The translations under genes and the position numbers were made by a program. Below, in pieces: positions 16,805 through 25,272 of a stretch of DNA of 64,000 nucleotides. This DNA is from JAAFJT01 sp043744275 (GTDB lineage Bacteria; Bacteroidota; Bacteroidia; Chitinophagales; Saprospiraceae), in the NCBI GenBank assembly GCA_043744275.1, contig JAYTUY010000012.1, positions 1-64,000 on the forward strand. Reading direction: 5' to 3'. Within the stretch, counting starts at the first letter, position 1, and every line of letters begins with the position of its first letter. The notes below the pieces were generated by a model. It searched no databases. It saw nothing but the letters and a program-made list of their open reading frames with translations, and was not told the DNA's origin.

Positions 16805-17263
16805 TTACTGCACAAACACTTCCCTCCTAAATTTAGAAATCATTTTTTTCATGCCTTTCTCAATTTCTTCATAAGACAATTCTTCTTTGGCGACATACAT
16901 CACCATAAACGCAAATTGCTTACCCCTCAGTATCGAGGCATCTGGATGGTCATTTAAAAAATTATACAGCGAAATTTTGTTCAAACGATAGGCTTCGCGT
17001 AGGCGGCGGCGCAATATATTGCGGTCAACAGCGCGTTTAAAATTCTTTTTTGGAACGGTCAGAGAGAATTGAATGGGAAATGGCGGTGGCACAATCGGCA
17101 AAATAATTCCCTGCTCCGTATCTTCGGAGGGGGCAACTGGGGCGTCATTGGCTACTTCAAGAAAAACTAAACGAAGTGGATAACAACTAAAAGAACGACC
17201 CTCTTTGAAAAGGCGAGAGATGATTTTTGTACTTTTAAGGCGTTCTTCTTTGTAGAATTTCAT
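16805..17263 (-). CDS. rnpA: Ribonuclease P protein component with loop insertion
   Basis: Protein subunit of RNase P; binds the catalytic RNA and pre-tRNA leader during 5' maturation. Seen: the N-terminal KSTKIISRLFKEGRSF, VPKKNFKRAVDRNILRRRLR (RNR signature, about 71-90) and the C-terminal helix. 152 residues, above the usual 110-130, because residues about 37-64 are an acidic/proline-rich insertion (SEDTEQG, VPPPFP) between two strands. It lies directly downstream of rpmH, the standard pairing. Motif copy at 16921 encodes ILRGK. Confidence 0.93.
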   Translation of the reverse strand: MKFYKEERLKSTKIISRLFKEGRSFSCYPLRLVFLEVANDAPVAPSEDTEQGIILPIVPPPFPIQFSLTVPKKNFKRAVDRNILRRRLREAYRLNKISLYNFLNDHPDASILRGKQFAFMVMYVAKEELSYEEIEKGMKKMISKFRREVFVQ

Positions 17264-17335
17264 TTTGAGTTATGAGTTATGAACTATGAGTTATGAGTTT
17301 GTCATAACTCACAACTCATAACTCATAACTCAAAA
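17263..17335. repeat. Heptamer tandem repeat (GAGTTAT) forming a hairpin
   Basis: About five TGAGTTA units on the left arm and four reversed units on the right, together a long hairpin exactly in the rpmH-rnpA spacer. It ends 1 base from the rpmH stop and touches the rnpA start codon, so a minus-strand mRNA hairpin here could control rnpA translation. Confidence 0.85.
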
Positions 17336-17491
17336 TTATTTAAGGCGTTTTTCGTCAGAAACTGTTAATTTCCAGCGACCATTCGCGCGACGGCGAGCCA
17401 ATACTTTACGACCGTTTTTGGTCTCCATCCGCGTGCGGAAGCCGTGCTTGTTAGCGCGTTTTCTTCTTGATGGTTGAAATGTTCTTTTCAT
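17336..17491 (-). CDS. rpmH: 50S ribosomal protein L34 (bL34)
   Basis: 51-residue ribosomal protein read directly from the sequence. It begins MKRTFQPSRRKRANKHGFR, with the family signature in that segment, and ends in SDEKRLK. The length (51) and high Arg/Lys content are typical, with a slightly long C-terminus. First gene of the rpmH-rnpA pair, with a promoter at 17567. dnaA and clear DnaA boxes are not present, so this is not by itself evidence for an origin here. Confidence 0.97.
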   Translation of the reverse strand: MKRTFQPSRRKRANKHGFRTRMETKNGRKVLARRRANGRWKLTVSDEKRLK

Positions 17492-17566
17492 CGTATTCCG
17501 ATTTTATTTTTGATATTCTTTAATGATTCTTCTTAACTTTCGGACTGTATTTTGTCAAAAGCGGTG

Positions 17567-17597
17567 CAAAGGTAGAATTATTTTATGAATCAGACAA
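17567..17597 (-). promoter_or_regulatory. rpmH promoter (-33 TTG, -7 TACCTTTG)
   Basis: On the minus strand TACCTTTG (complement 17567-17574) is preceded by TTG (17595-17597) with a 20-nt spacer, matching the Bacteroidota sigma-ABfr consensus. The -33 element overlaps the start of the divergent lipoprotein gene. Confidence 0.8.
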
Positions 17598-18673
17598 TGT
17601 TTTTCAAAAAAAAAGTCATCATTCTGCTCTGTATTTTAGCAGCCGTGTTTTTCTTCGGTTGTCGAAAGCAATCACGTTCAGTTAGTACGTCTTTTTATCA
17701 TTGGAAAACAGATTTTCATTTGACGGATTTTGAAAAAAATTATTGTAATCAATTGAAAATCAATAAGTTATATGTTCGATTATTTGATGTAGATTGGGAT
17801 GAAGCCAGTCATTTTCCTATGCCGATAGCCATAGTTGATACTTTAGAGAAAACAGATTGGGAAATTATACCCACCATTTTTATAACAAATAAAACTTTTA
17901 CACAACTCGCTGATAATCAAATAGATACGTTAGTAAAATTAATTTTTGATAAAATTTTATTGAAAACTAAATCAGTTGTCACTGCGAGCAGAGCGTGGCA
18001 GGAGGGGGGTAAATTCAACGAAATTCAAATAGATTGCGATTGGACAGCCACCACGAGCGACCGTTTTTTTTCTTTTTTAAAAAAATTTAAAACTGTTTCT
18101 AATAAAAAAATATCAGCGACCATACGCTTACATCAAGTGAAATTCAAGGAGAAAACGGGTGTGCCGCCTGTAGATGCAGGTGTTTTGATGGCTTACAATA
18201 TGGGCAATTTGGATGATGTGAAAACGCAAAATTCTATTTTAGATATTGAAATTTTGAAATCTTATGTTTCAAAATTGAAAGATTATCCTTTAAAATTAGA
18301 TGTTGCATTGCCGATTTTTAGTTGGGGAGTAGTGCTGCGAGATGGTGAAGTAGTGAAATTGATTAATAATTTAACTAAAAATGAATTACAACAGACCCCT
18401 CAGTATTTTGAGTATTTTAAAGAGAAAAAAGACAATCATTTTGAAGTTTTAAAAAATACTTACCTAAAAGGCTTTTATTTATACAAAGATGATGAAATTC
18501 GCATTGAAAATACAGATTCAAAACAGGTCGATATTTTAGAAAAAGCAGCGGATATAATTTCGCAAAACATTAATAATCAACAACTTACAATCATTTTTTA
18601 CCATTTAGATTCTGTTACGCTCCAACGCATACGCTATGAAGAACTGGAAAATATTACCCACCGTTTTCAATAA
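17585..18673 (+). CDS. Hypothetical lipoprotein with an in-frame repeat insertion
   Basis: Unknown, probably anchored in the outer membrane. Seen: lipoprotein signal (KKK, hydrophobic core, lipobox AVFFFGC, Cys26), then strands such as VSTSFYHWKTDF, KLYVRLFDVDWDE, IQIDCDWTATTS and AGVLMAYNMGN that suggest a TIM-barrel glycoside-hydrolase-like fold. Residues 131-142 (VVTASRAWQEGG) are encoded by a 34-bp element also present in murF. ATG 17585 is used; ATG 17597 is equally possible. It overlaps the next gene by 38 bases. 362 residues. Motif copy at 18394 encodes TPQYF. Confidence 0.7.
   Translation: MNQTMFFKKKVIILLCILAAVFFFGCRKQSRSVSTSFYHWKTDFHLTDFEKNYCNQLKINKLYVRLFDVDWDEASHFPMPIAIVDTLEKTDWEIIPTIFITNKTFTQLADNQIDTLVKLIFDKILLKTKSVVTASRAWQEGGKFNEIQIDCDWTATTSDRFFSFLKKFKTVSNKKISATIRLHQVKFKEKTGVPPVDAGVLMAYNMGNLDDVKTQNSILDIEILKSYVSKLKDYPLKLDVALPIFSWGVVLRDGEVVKLINNLTKNELQQTPQYFEYFKEKKDNHFEVLKNTYLKGFYLYKDDEIRIENTDSKQVDILEKAADIISQNINNQQLTIIFYHLDSVTLQRIRYEELENITHRFQ
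17978..18012 (+). repeat. 34-bp coding repeat, copy 1
   Basis: GTCACTGCGAGCAGAGCGTG followed by GCAGGAGG and a G-run. It matches 50826-50859 in murF with one substitution and one G-run difference. It is read in the same frame in both genes (VTASxAWQEG). Confidence 0.9.
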
Positions 18674-20939
18674 AAAACTTTTTGTTGCAGCCTTATTAGC
18701 AACACTTTTTTTCACCATTTTACCCATCAGAACGGTGATGAGTGACTGTGGTATTTCGCTCAGAAATTACTCATTTGTGCACACTGATATTATGGAATCG
18801 CAATCGGATTATGCACCCTATTTGATGGGCTATGGCATATTGAGTAATTACTATATGATGGAAAAACGCGAGCCTCAAATTGAAGACAATATCGGCGAGT
18901 GGCGTGGGCGATTCTGCAATATTCCCGATTCAGCAGATATTGATAAAATATTATATGATACAGATATTGATGAGTTGGCAGATTTGAGAGAAACCACTAA
19001 TCGGTACAGCAAAAAAGATGTTTTTTATCAACTTCAAGACAATACTTTTGCTCAAGTGATTAAAGAAAATGGCTGTACAGACGTGGTGGATTATTTGATT
19101 TTTGCTAAAAATTGTGAGAAATATTGCGTCAAAGGAGAGGAATGGAGCGAGAAACCAAAGGACGTGGCGCAGATGTTTTTCTGGATCAACACAGGTCGCC
19201 AGCAGTTTAAAAACACCAAATCTTATTTTTTAAAATTGCGATATGCTTACCAAATAATTCGTTTGGCGCATTATGCCAAGGATTACAAAGCCGTTATAGA
19301 CATTTATAATGATGTAATGCCTAAAACGGATAAGATAAACAGTATCATCAATTATTGGATTTTAGGGCATAAAGCGGGGGCACTCAAGGCATTGGGCAAG
19401 CGGGCGGAAGCAGCGTATTTGTTCGCAGTGGTTTTTAGATATTGCCCCAGTAAAAGGCGTCAAGCGTTTGAAAGTTTTGACATTAAAACCGACCTCGAAT
19501 GGCGACAATGCCTCAATCTTTGTCGCGACGATAGAGAGCGAGGCGCGTTATATGCTATCCGTGCGAGCTACGATAAAGCGAAGGCTTTTGAAGATATGAA
19601 AGAACTTTATCGGCTCGATCCTCAGAATGAACATCTGGAAATGTTGCTCATTCGAGAGACCTTGCGTTTGGAAAAAGTGCTTTTAGGTTCTTCGTTTAGG
19701 AAGCAAAATTATTCTACTGATATAATTAAAAAAAATACAGCATATTGTGTTGATTTTCAAAATTTTGTAAGAAAAGTGGCGAATGAAAACGCCGTTAAAA
19801 ATGCTGCTTTATGGCGCACTACTGAGGGGTATCTCAGCTTTCTTTTGGGCGATTGGTTTGAAGCTAAAAATACTTTTGCGCAAGCTCGAAAGATTGCCAA
19901 AAATAATGTGCTGATAGAGCAAATTGATGCCTTCGATTTGGCTACCCGTATCGTTGGTTTGCAAGTCGGTGATGTGGCAAATGATTCGATTATGAACCTC
20001 ATTCGCAACCACAATGCTTACTTGAGCGATACCGATTTTGAAGACCTTTTTCATGATAAAGTAGCGTCTATTTATAGAAAAACAGGGCATCCTGGTATTG
20101 CATATTTGACGGATTATTCGATTAGAGATTTAGAAAAAAATCCGCATTTGCCTGAAATTGATGACCTCATTGCCCTCTGTCGGAAGCCTCTAAAAACGCA
20201 ATATGAGTTAGAATTAGTCACTTTGAGCGGTAAAAAGACCATCGAAACCATGCTTTGGAATGTGAAAGCAAGGTATCATCTTTCGAGGTTTGAAATGGAA
20301 GCAGCGAATGAATGTTTCAAACGCATTCCTGACAATGAACGTGGTAAAAAATATACGCCATTTTTGGATAAAATAAATGATTGTGTGGGGTGCAATAGTA
20401 CGGACTCAGTGCTTTACAATCGGGCTGAATTTACTCAGCAAATGCTTTATTTGGAGTATCAAATTCGCATATCTTCACCTGGTATGGCAGTGGATACCAA
20501 TTATTATAAACTCGGTTTGGGCTATTTCAACATGACTTATTTTGGCAATAGCAGCGGCATTGCGGATTATTATCGCAGCGGGAAATCGTGGGAAAATATC
20601 AATAGCGGTAAAAATGTGTTCTCTTTAAAGGGCTTTCCGCAGGGCAATTATGAGGTCACGGACGTATCACTTGCTTTAGAACATTTTGAAAAAGCCCGAC
20701 AAATGACTCAAAATCGGGAGCTTCAAGCCCGTTGCGCTTTTTGGAGTGCGAAATGCGAGCAGATATTGTTTTTCCTAAGCAAAGACAATCACTACACATT
20801 TAATAATAAAACTGCGCCCACTGTACCCCCTCAGTATCGCCGCTATTTCAAGCTTCTGAAAGAGTATTATTCTGATACTCAATTCTATAAACAGGCAGCT
20901 ACTGAATGCAAATATTTTCAATTTTATACAACAAAATGA
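18636..20939 (+). CDS. Large TPR-like secreted protein of unknown function
   Basis: Unknown, 767 residues. Seen: an N-terminal signal or anchor (residues 13-31, KKLFVAALLATLFFTILPI), a Cys-containing N-terminal part, and from about 170 many helical pairs rich in Ala/Leu/Tyr (YAYQIIRLAHYAKDYKAVID, GHKAGALKALGKRAEAAYLF, ALEHFEKARQMT) consistent with TPR-type solenoid repeats. It overlaps the preceding lipoprotein gene by 38 bases in another frame, so the two are translationally coupled and probably act together in the envelope. Motif copies at 19820 and 20824 encode TEGYL and PPQYR. Confidence 0.68.
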   Translation: MKNWKILPTVFNKKLFVAALLATLFFTILPIRTVMSDCGISLRNYSFVHTDIMESQSDYAPYLMGYGILSNYYMMEKREPQIEDNIGEWRGRFCNIPDSADIDKILYDTDIDELADLRETTNRYSKKDVFYQLQDNTFAQVIKENGCTDVVDYLIFAKNCEKYCVKGEEWSEKPKDVAQMFFWINTGRQQFKNTKSYFLKLRYAYQIIRLAHYAKDYKAVIDIYNDVMPKTDKINSIINYWILGHKAGALKALGKRAEAAYLFAVVFRYCPSKRRQAFESFDIKTDLEWRQCLNLCRDDRERGALYAIRASYDKAKAFEDMKELYRLDPQNEHLEMLLIRETLRLEKVLLGSSFRKQNYSTDIIKKNTAYCVDFQNFVRKVANENAVKNAALWRTTEGYLSFLLGDWFEAKNTFAQARKIAKNNVLIEQIDAFDLATRIVGLQVGDVANDSIMNLIRNHNAYLSDTDFEDLFHDKVASIYRKTGHPGIAYLTDYSIRDLEKNPHLPEIDDLIALCRKPLKTQYELELVTLSGKKTIETMLWNVKARYHLSRFEMEAANECFKRIPDNERGKKYTPFLDKINDCVGCNSTDSVLYNRAEFTQQMLYLEYQIRISSPGMAVDTNYYKLGLGYFNMTYFGNSSGIADYYRSGKSWENINSGKNVFSLKGFPQGNYEVTDVSLALEHFEKARQMTQNRELQARCAFWSAKCEQILFFLSKDNHYTFNNKTAPTVPPQYRRYFKLLKEYYSDTQFYKQAATECKYFQFYTTK

Positions 20940-20942
20940 AGA

Positions 20943-21012
20943 GTGAAAAGCGGAAAGTGAAAAATGAACAAATTCACTCCATTTGTTCACTTTTCACTTT
21001 TCACTTTTCACT
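20943..21012. repeat. Heptamer tandem repeat (CACTTTT/GTGAAAA) hairpin
   Basis: The right arm has three CACTTTT units; the left arm has GTGAAAA-type units interrupted by GCGG. The arms pair around AACAAAT/ATTTGTT. It lies directly after the TPR-like gene stop and may act as its transcript end. Confidence 0.8.
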
Positions 21013-21064
21013 ATTTTAACTTATAGATAACTCATTGATAATAACACCTTAACTGAGGGGGTCA

Positions 21065-21072
21065 TAGTTTTG
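21065..21072 (+). promoter_or_regulatory. -7 box TAGTTTTG
   Basis: Fits TAnnTTTG and lies 42 nt before the barrel gene. A dispersed-motif copy (21051-21063) occupies the spacer where the -33/-7 interval should be, and no TTG stands at the right distance. Confidence 0.5.
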
Positions 21073-21114
21073 CATCATGAAATTTGATTCAATAACTTTT
21101 AAATTCATCTCCTT

Positions 21115-21675
21115 ATGAAACAATCGAAAATTCATCTTACCCTTATTCTTTTCAGTTTTTTAGCTTTAACAAAAACGACTGCTCAAGTAGATGTCAAATT
21201 AAGCCCATTGAACCTTTTATTGGGCAATATCGCTGGTGCTGTAGAAGTCGGCGTGACGCCTAACGTAGGGGTTGAAGCCACACTTGGTCATAGCTGGACA
21301 AAAATAACAATAGAGGGCAATGAGTATAAATCGGCTAAACCACGTTATGGTATTAATGTTCGATATTATGTGAATCCCAATGAAAAAGGTTTGAATAATT
21401 TTTATGGTGCGCTTTATACTCGCGGATCAAACGCCCATTTGACTAGAACATCTGACAACGTAACGGGTAACTACAAACGCGTAGGTTTAGGCTTTATGGT
21501 CGGTTATAAATTGGTGGCTCGAAATGAAAAACTGGTTTTTGATTTCAACTTAGGTTTTGGGCGCACATTGAAAAATAATATTAGCTTGAGCGATTCCGAG
21601 CCTGTTAACTTAAATAATATTCCATTCGTCAATTGGGACATACCCGCTACATTATCAATTGGTTATAGATTTTAA
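21115..21675 (+). CDS. Outer-membrane beta-barrel protein (DUF3575-like)
   Basis: Small outer-membrane protein. Seen: signal peptide ending TTAQ, the N-terminal DVKLSPLNLLLGN typical of DUF3575, alternating amphipathic strands (ARYGINVRYYV-like) and a terminal aromatic residue in TLSIGYRF, the usual outer-membrane insertion signal. 186 residues, about eight strands. It has its own promoter and terminator, so it is monocistronic. No ligand can be inferred. Confidence 0.8.
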   Translation: MKQSKIHLTLILFSFLALTKTTAQVDVKLSPLNLLLGNIAGAVEVGVTPNVGVEATLGHSWTKITIEGNEYKSAKPRYGINVRYYVNPNEKGLNNFYGALYTRGSNAHLTRTSDNVTGNYKRVGLGFMVGYKLVARNEKLVFDFNLGFGRTLKNNISLSDSEPVNLNNIPFVNWDIPATLSIGYRF

Positions 21676-21697
21676 ATTGTTTAACATATTTTTTTGC

Positions 21698-21734
21698 AAG
21701 CTATTCGGGTATCGTCTCGAATAGCTTTTTTTTT
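21698..21734 (+). terminator. Rho-independent terminator
   Basis: Stem AAGCTATTCG / CGAATAGCTT followed by about nine T's, just after the barrel gene. Confidence 0.93.
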
Positions 21735-21878
21735 GTTTTTATTTATTTAAAAATAAAATAATATTGGGAAATCAGAGACTTAATTTTAATTTAGATGCTC
21801 AATTATTTAAATGTCTAATTTTGAGTAATTTTAGATTTAAGGACACCTTTTTTTTAACGAAAAACCACCTCATTCATC

Positions 21879-23552
21879 ATGAGAAAATTAACAATCCTCG
21901 CCTTTTTATTGCCCTTTTTTATGTCTTGCAAAGAAGATAAACCTCAAGGCAATAGAGTCCTCATCAAAAACGGAATGATTTACGATGGCTATGGTTCCCA
22001 ACCTTATATAGCCGATATATTAATTCAAGGCGATACCATCGCCACCATCACGAAGCCTGGAATACTGAGGGGGGGCGTGGAAATTGATGCTAAGGGAATG
22101 GCTGTTGCGCCAGGTTTCATCAATATGCTGTCGTGGTCAACAGAAACTTTGATTGCTGATGGGCGGTCGCTGGGCGAAATCAAGGAAGGCGTCACGCTTG
22201 AAGTGATGGGCGAGGGCAATTCAATGGGTCCCCTCAATGATTCGATTCGCCGTGAAGCAGAAGCCAGTATGGGCGATTTGAAATACAAAATTGAGTGGAC
22301 AACGCTGGCAGGTTATTTAGATTGGCTGACTAAGCGTGGCGTGTCGTGCAATGTGGCGTCGTTTATAGGTGCGAGTACAGTGAGGGAAAATGTTTTAGGG
22401 AGTAAAAACGTAGCACCCAACGCTGAAGAGCTTAATAAAATGAAAGATTTGGTGCGCCAAGCCATGCAAGAAGGGGCGATGGGCGTTGGTTCAGCACTCA
22501 TTTATGCGCCAGGTTTTTATGCTAAAACCGACGAACTCACGGAGCTTTGCAAGGTAGCTTCGGAATATGATGGCATGTACATTAGCCATATGCGTAGCGA
22601 AGGCAACCGCCTTTTGGAAGCAGTGGATGAATTGATAACCATAGCCGATGAGGCTAAAATTAGAGCAGAAATATACCATTTGAAAGCAGCAGGCAAGCAA
22701 AATTGGGATAAATTGGATGCCGTAGTAGCTAAAATTGATGCAGCCCGAGCCAAAGGCTTGCAAATTTCTACGAATATGTACACCTACATTGCAGGTGCAA
22801 CGGGCTTGGACGCTACCATGCCCCCCTCAGTACAAGAGGGCGGTTATAAGGAATGGGTGAAGCGATTGAAAGACCCAGCCATTAGAAAAAAAGTGTTACA
22901 AGAAATGGTCACGCCCACCGATAAATGGGAGAACCTTTTGCTCGGTGCTACACCGAAAGGTGCCATTTTAGCTGGATTTAAGTCAGATAGTTTGCGATAT
23001 TTGACGGGTAAAACGCTTGAAGAAGCGGCTAAAATATATGGTAAAACGGCTCAGGAAACGGCGATTGACCTTGTTATTAAAGATGGCAGCCGTGTAGAGG
23101 TGGTATATTTTCTGATGTCGGAGGAAAATGTCAAAGCGCAAATCAAACTGCCGTATATGGCTTTCGGTTCGGATGCGGGTTCGATGGCACCTGAAGGAGA
23201 TTTTCTCAAATCTTCTACTCACCCAAGAGCATACGGCAATTTTTCAAGGCTTTTGGGTAAATATGTCCGTGATGAAAAGGTGATTTCACTTCAAGAAGCT
23301 ATTTATAAACTATCGTCACTGCCTGCATCTCGCTTGAAAATCAAAAAAAGAGGTGCGCTCAAAGTGGGCAATTATGCCGACATCGTTGTCTTCGACCCCC
23401 TCAGTATTCGAGACAATGCGACCTTTGAAAAGCCTCATCAACTCTCTACGGGCGTGAAGCATGTCCTCGTGAATGGCATTCCTGTTTTGAAAGATGGAGA
23501 GCATACGGGAGCGAAGCCGGGGCGAGTGGTTTATGGACCTGGGAAGAAGTAA
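21879..23552 (+). CDS. D-aminoacylase-like amidohydrolase lipoprotein
   Basis: Amidohydrolase-superfamily lipoprotein related to N-acyl-D-amino-acid deacylases, probably periplasmic. Seen: lipobox ending SCK (Cys17), the beta-sandwich N-terminus VLIKNGMIYDGYG, AEIYHLKAAGK with candidate His/Lys, the late FGSDAGSM and the C-terminal GNYADIVVFDP. The canonical metal motif HxH after APGF is replaced by INMLSWSTE (residues 81-89), so metal binding must differ. 557 residues. Followed by a serine hydrolase, suggesting joint breakdown of D-amino-acid or peptidoglycan peptides. Motif copies at 22063, 22821 and 23394. Confidence 0.8.
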   Translation: MRKLTILAFLLPFFMSCKEDKPQGNRVLIKNGMIYDGYGSQPYIADILIQGDTIATITKPGILRGGVEIDAKGMAVAPGFINMLSWSTETLIADGRSLGEIKEGVTLEVMGEGNSMGPLNDSIRREAEASMGDLKYKIEWTTLAGYLDWLTKRGVSCNVASFIGASTVRENVLGSKNVAPNAEELNKMKDLVRQAMQEGAMGVGSALIYAPGFYAKTDELTELCKVASEYDGMYISHMRSEGNRLLEAVDELITIADEAKIRAEIYHLKAAGKQNWDKLDAVVAKIDAARAKGLQISTNMYTYIAGATGLDATMPPSVQEGGYKEWVKRLKDPAIRKKVLQEMVTPTDKWENLLLGATPKGAILAGFKSDSLRYLTGKTLEEAAKIYGKTAQETAIDLVIKDGSRVEVVYFLMSEENVKAQIKLPYMAFGSDAGSMAPEGDFLKSSTHPRAYGNFSRLLGKYVRDEKVISLQEAIYKLSSLPASRLKIKKRGALKVGNYADIVVFDPLSIRDNATFEKPHQLSTGVKHVLVNGIPVLKDGEHTGAKPGRVVYGPGKK

Positions 23553-23716
23553 AAGGATTAATATTTAAATAAACCGTAAAATTTAAAATGATAAATTTAA
23601 AATGTAAAAGTGCTGGTTATTAATACATAGGGTATTTTAATTAATTTATACTAAATACATAAAATATTGAAAATCAATTAGTTATAAAAGTTATTGCCAA
23701 TTTAAAAACAATTTGT

Positions 23717-25216
23717 ATGAAAAATATTACTTCCTTTTTAATCGCTCTCATACTTTTAATTTCAATAAAATCAACCGCTCAAGGCACTCCTCAACAGTTG
23801 AAAGATTTTGACGCTTATGTTGAAAAATCAGTGGCTGATTGGCAAACACCTGGCTTAGCGATTGTGGTTTGCAAAGGCAATGAGGTGCTTTTTTCTAAAG
23901 GATATGGCATTCGTGAATTGGGGAAATCTGATAAAGTGGATACCAAAACTATCTTCGCTTGTGCATCTACGACTAAAGCCATGACTGCTGCTGCCATGGC
24001 GATGCTCGTGGATGAAGGCAAGGTGCGGTGGCAAGATAAAGTGGTGCAGCATTTACCCGATTTCAAGGTGGCAGATGTTTATTTGACCAATGAATTGACC
24101 ATTCGAGACCTCTTTACGCATAACGGAGGTATGGGCAACGCTGATTTTCTCTGGGGTCATTCCGATTTTAATTCGGATGATATTTTGAGGCGTTTTGCCT
24201 TGATGAAACCTGCTTATTCCTTGCGGTCTTCTTTTATTTATCAAAATGTGATGTATCTCGTGGCTGGTAAAGTCATTGAAAAAGTGAGCGGCATGACGTG
24301 GGCGGATTTCCTGAAAAAGCGCATATTCGACCCCCTCAGTATGAAACGTACTTTTCCCACTTTGGCAGCTTCAAAAGGCGAAACCAATCGCTCGCGCCCA
24401 CATGATCGGGTGAAAGGAGTCATCGTTCCTACCGAAGATACGAATGCGGACGATATTGGTCCTGCTGGTTCTGTGTGGTCGTGCGTAGAGGATATGTCGA
24501 AATGGATGCGTTTTATGCTTGATTCTGCCAGGGTGAATGGTAAAATGTTGATTAGTCCTGTCAATTATGCAGAGCTTTTTAAGGTGCATTCTATCGTCAC
24601 GCCTGCCCAATTTTATCCGACGGCTCTTTTAACCAAACCCAATTGGATGACTTATGGTTTGGGTTGGTTTCAGCATGATTATAAAGGGAAAATGGTGCAA
24701 TTTCATACAGGCAGCCTACAAGGTACGGTGGCTATTCATGGCTTAATACCGTCTGAAAAAATAGGGGTATATGTGTTTGGTAATTTAGACCATACTGAAG
24801 TGCGCCATGCCTTGATGTATCGGGCGTTTGATATGCTAATGAATGAAAAAGAGCGCGATTGGAGCAGTGAATTGAAGCCGATTTATGATGGCATTCGAGC
24901 GCAAGTCGAAGCTGTGAGGAAGCAAAAAGAATCGCAACGCATATTGAATACAAAGCCTTCGCTGGATTTGGATAAATACACGGGCACTTATTACGATGCC
25001 ATTTTAGGTAAAATTGAAGTAAAACTGCTGAATGGGCAACTTGTCGCAAAGCTCAGTTCTAAGCTGTCCATGACTTTAGAGCATTGGCATTATGATACCT
25101 TCAAAGCCACTTATGATAAGGCATGGTTTCAGCCAGATTACGTCTCTTTTGTTTTAGACGAAAATGGGCGAGTGGCTAAATTGCAATCGGGTGGGCAGAG
25201 TTGGGATAAAAAGTAG
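23717..25216 (+). CDS. Serine hydrolase, beta-lactamase/PBP4* family
   Basis: Secreted class-C-like serine hydrolase acting on D-amino-acid peptides, esters or similar amides. Seen: signal peptide ending STAQ, catalytic SxxK as ASTTKAMT (Ser84, Lys87), a YxN motif in YQNVMYLVAG, HTG in FHTGSLQG, and a C-terminal DUF3471-type beta domain from about 400 (LDKYTGTYYDAILGKIEVKL). 499 residues. The gene starts 164 nt after the D-aminoacylase-like gene with an ATTGAAAATCAAT element between. True antibiotic hydrolysis is unlikely. Motif copy at 24329 encodes DPLSM. Confidence 0.88.
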   Translation: MKNITSFLIALILLISIKSTAQGTPQQLKDFDAYVEKSVADWQTPGLAIVVCKGNEVLFSKGYGIRELGKSDKVDTKTIFACASTTKAMTAAAMAMLVDEGKVRWQDKVVQHLPDFKVADVYLTNELTIRDLFTHNGGMGNADFLWGHSDFNSDDILRRFALMKPAYSLRSSFIYQNVMYLVAGKVIEKVSGMTWADFLKKRIFDPLSMKRTFPTLAASKGETNRSRPHDRVKGVIVPTEDTNADDIGPAGSVWSCVEDMSKWMRFMLDSARVNGKMLISPVNYAELFKVHSIVTPAQFYPTALLTKPNWMTYGLGWFQHDYKGKMVQFHTGSLQGTVAIHGLIPSEKIGVYVFGNLDHTEVRHALMYRAFDMLMNEKERDWSSELKPIYDGIRAQVEAVRKQKESQRILNTKPSLDLDKYTGTYYDAILGKIEVKLLNGQLVAKLSSKLSMTLEHWHYDTFKATYDKAWFQPDYVSFVLDENGRVAKLQSGGQSWDKK

Positions 25217-25219
25217 CTC

Positions 25220-25268
25220 ATTACCTATTACCTATTACCTATTACCTATTACCCATTACCCATTACCC
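25220..25268. repeat. Heptamer tandem repeat ATTACCT/C x7
   Basis: Seven uninterrupted 7-bp units, four ending in T and three in C, exactly filling the gap between two convergent genes. Confidence 0.95.
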
Positions 25269-25272
25269 GTAT

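Noticed and set aside
16805..17600. Replication origin near rpmH-rnpA
   Set aside because: No dnaA, no DnaA-box cluster and no strand change typical of an origin; in Bacteroidota this pair is often far from oriC.
23717..25216. Antibiotic beta-lactamase
   Set aside because: It has the serine hydrolase motifs but also a DUF3471-type tail and a D-aminoacylase-like neighbour; peptide or ester hydrolysis is more likely.
25220..25268. CRISPR-like array
   Set aside because: Units are 7 bp with no spacers, so a simple tandem repeat; no cas genes are present.
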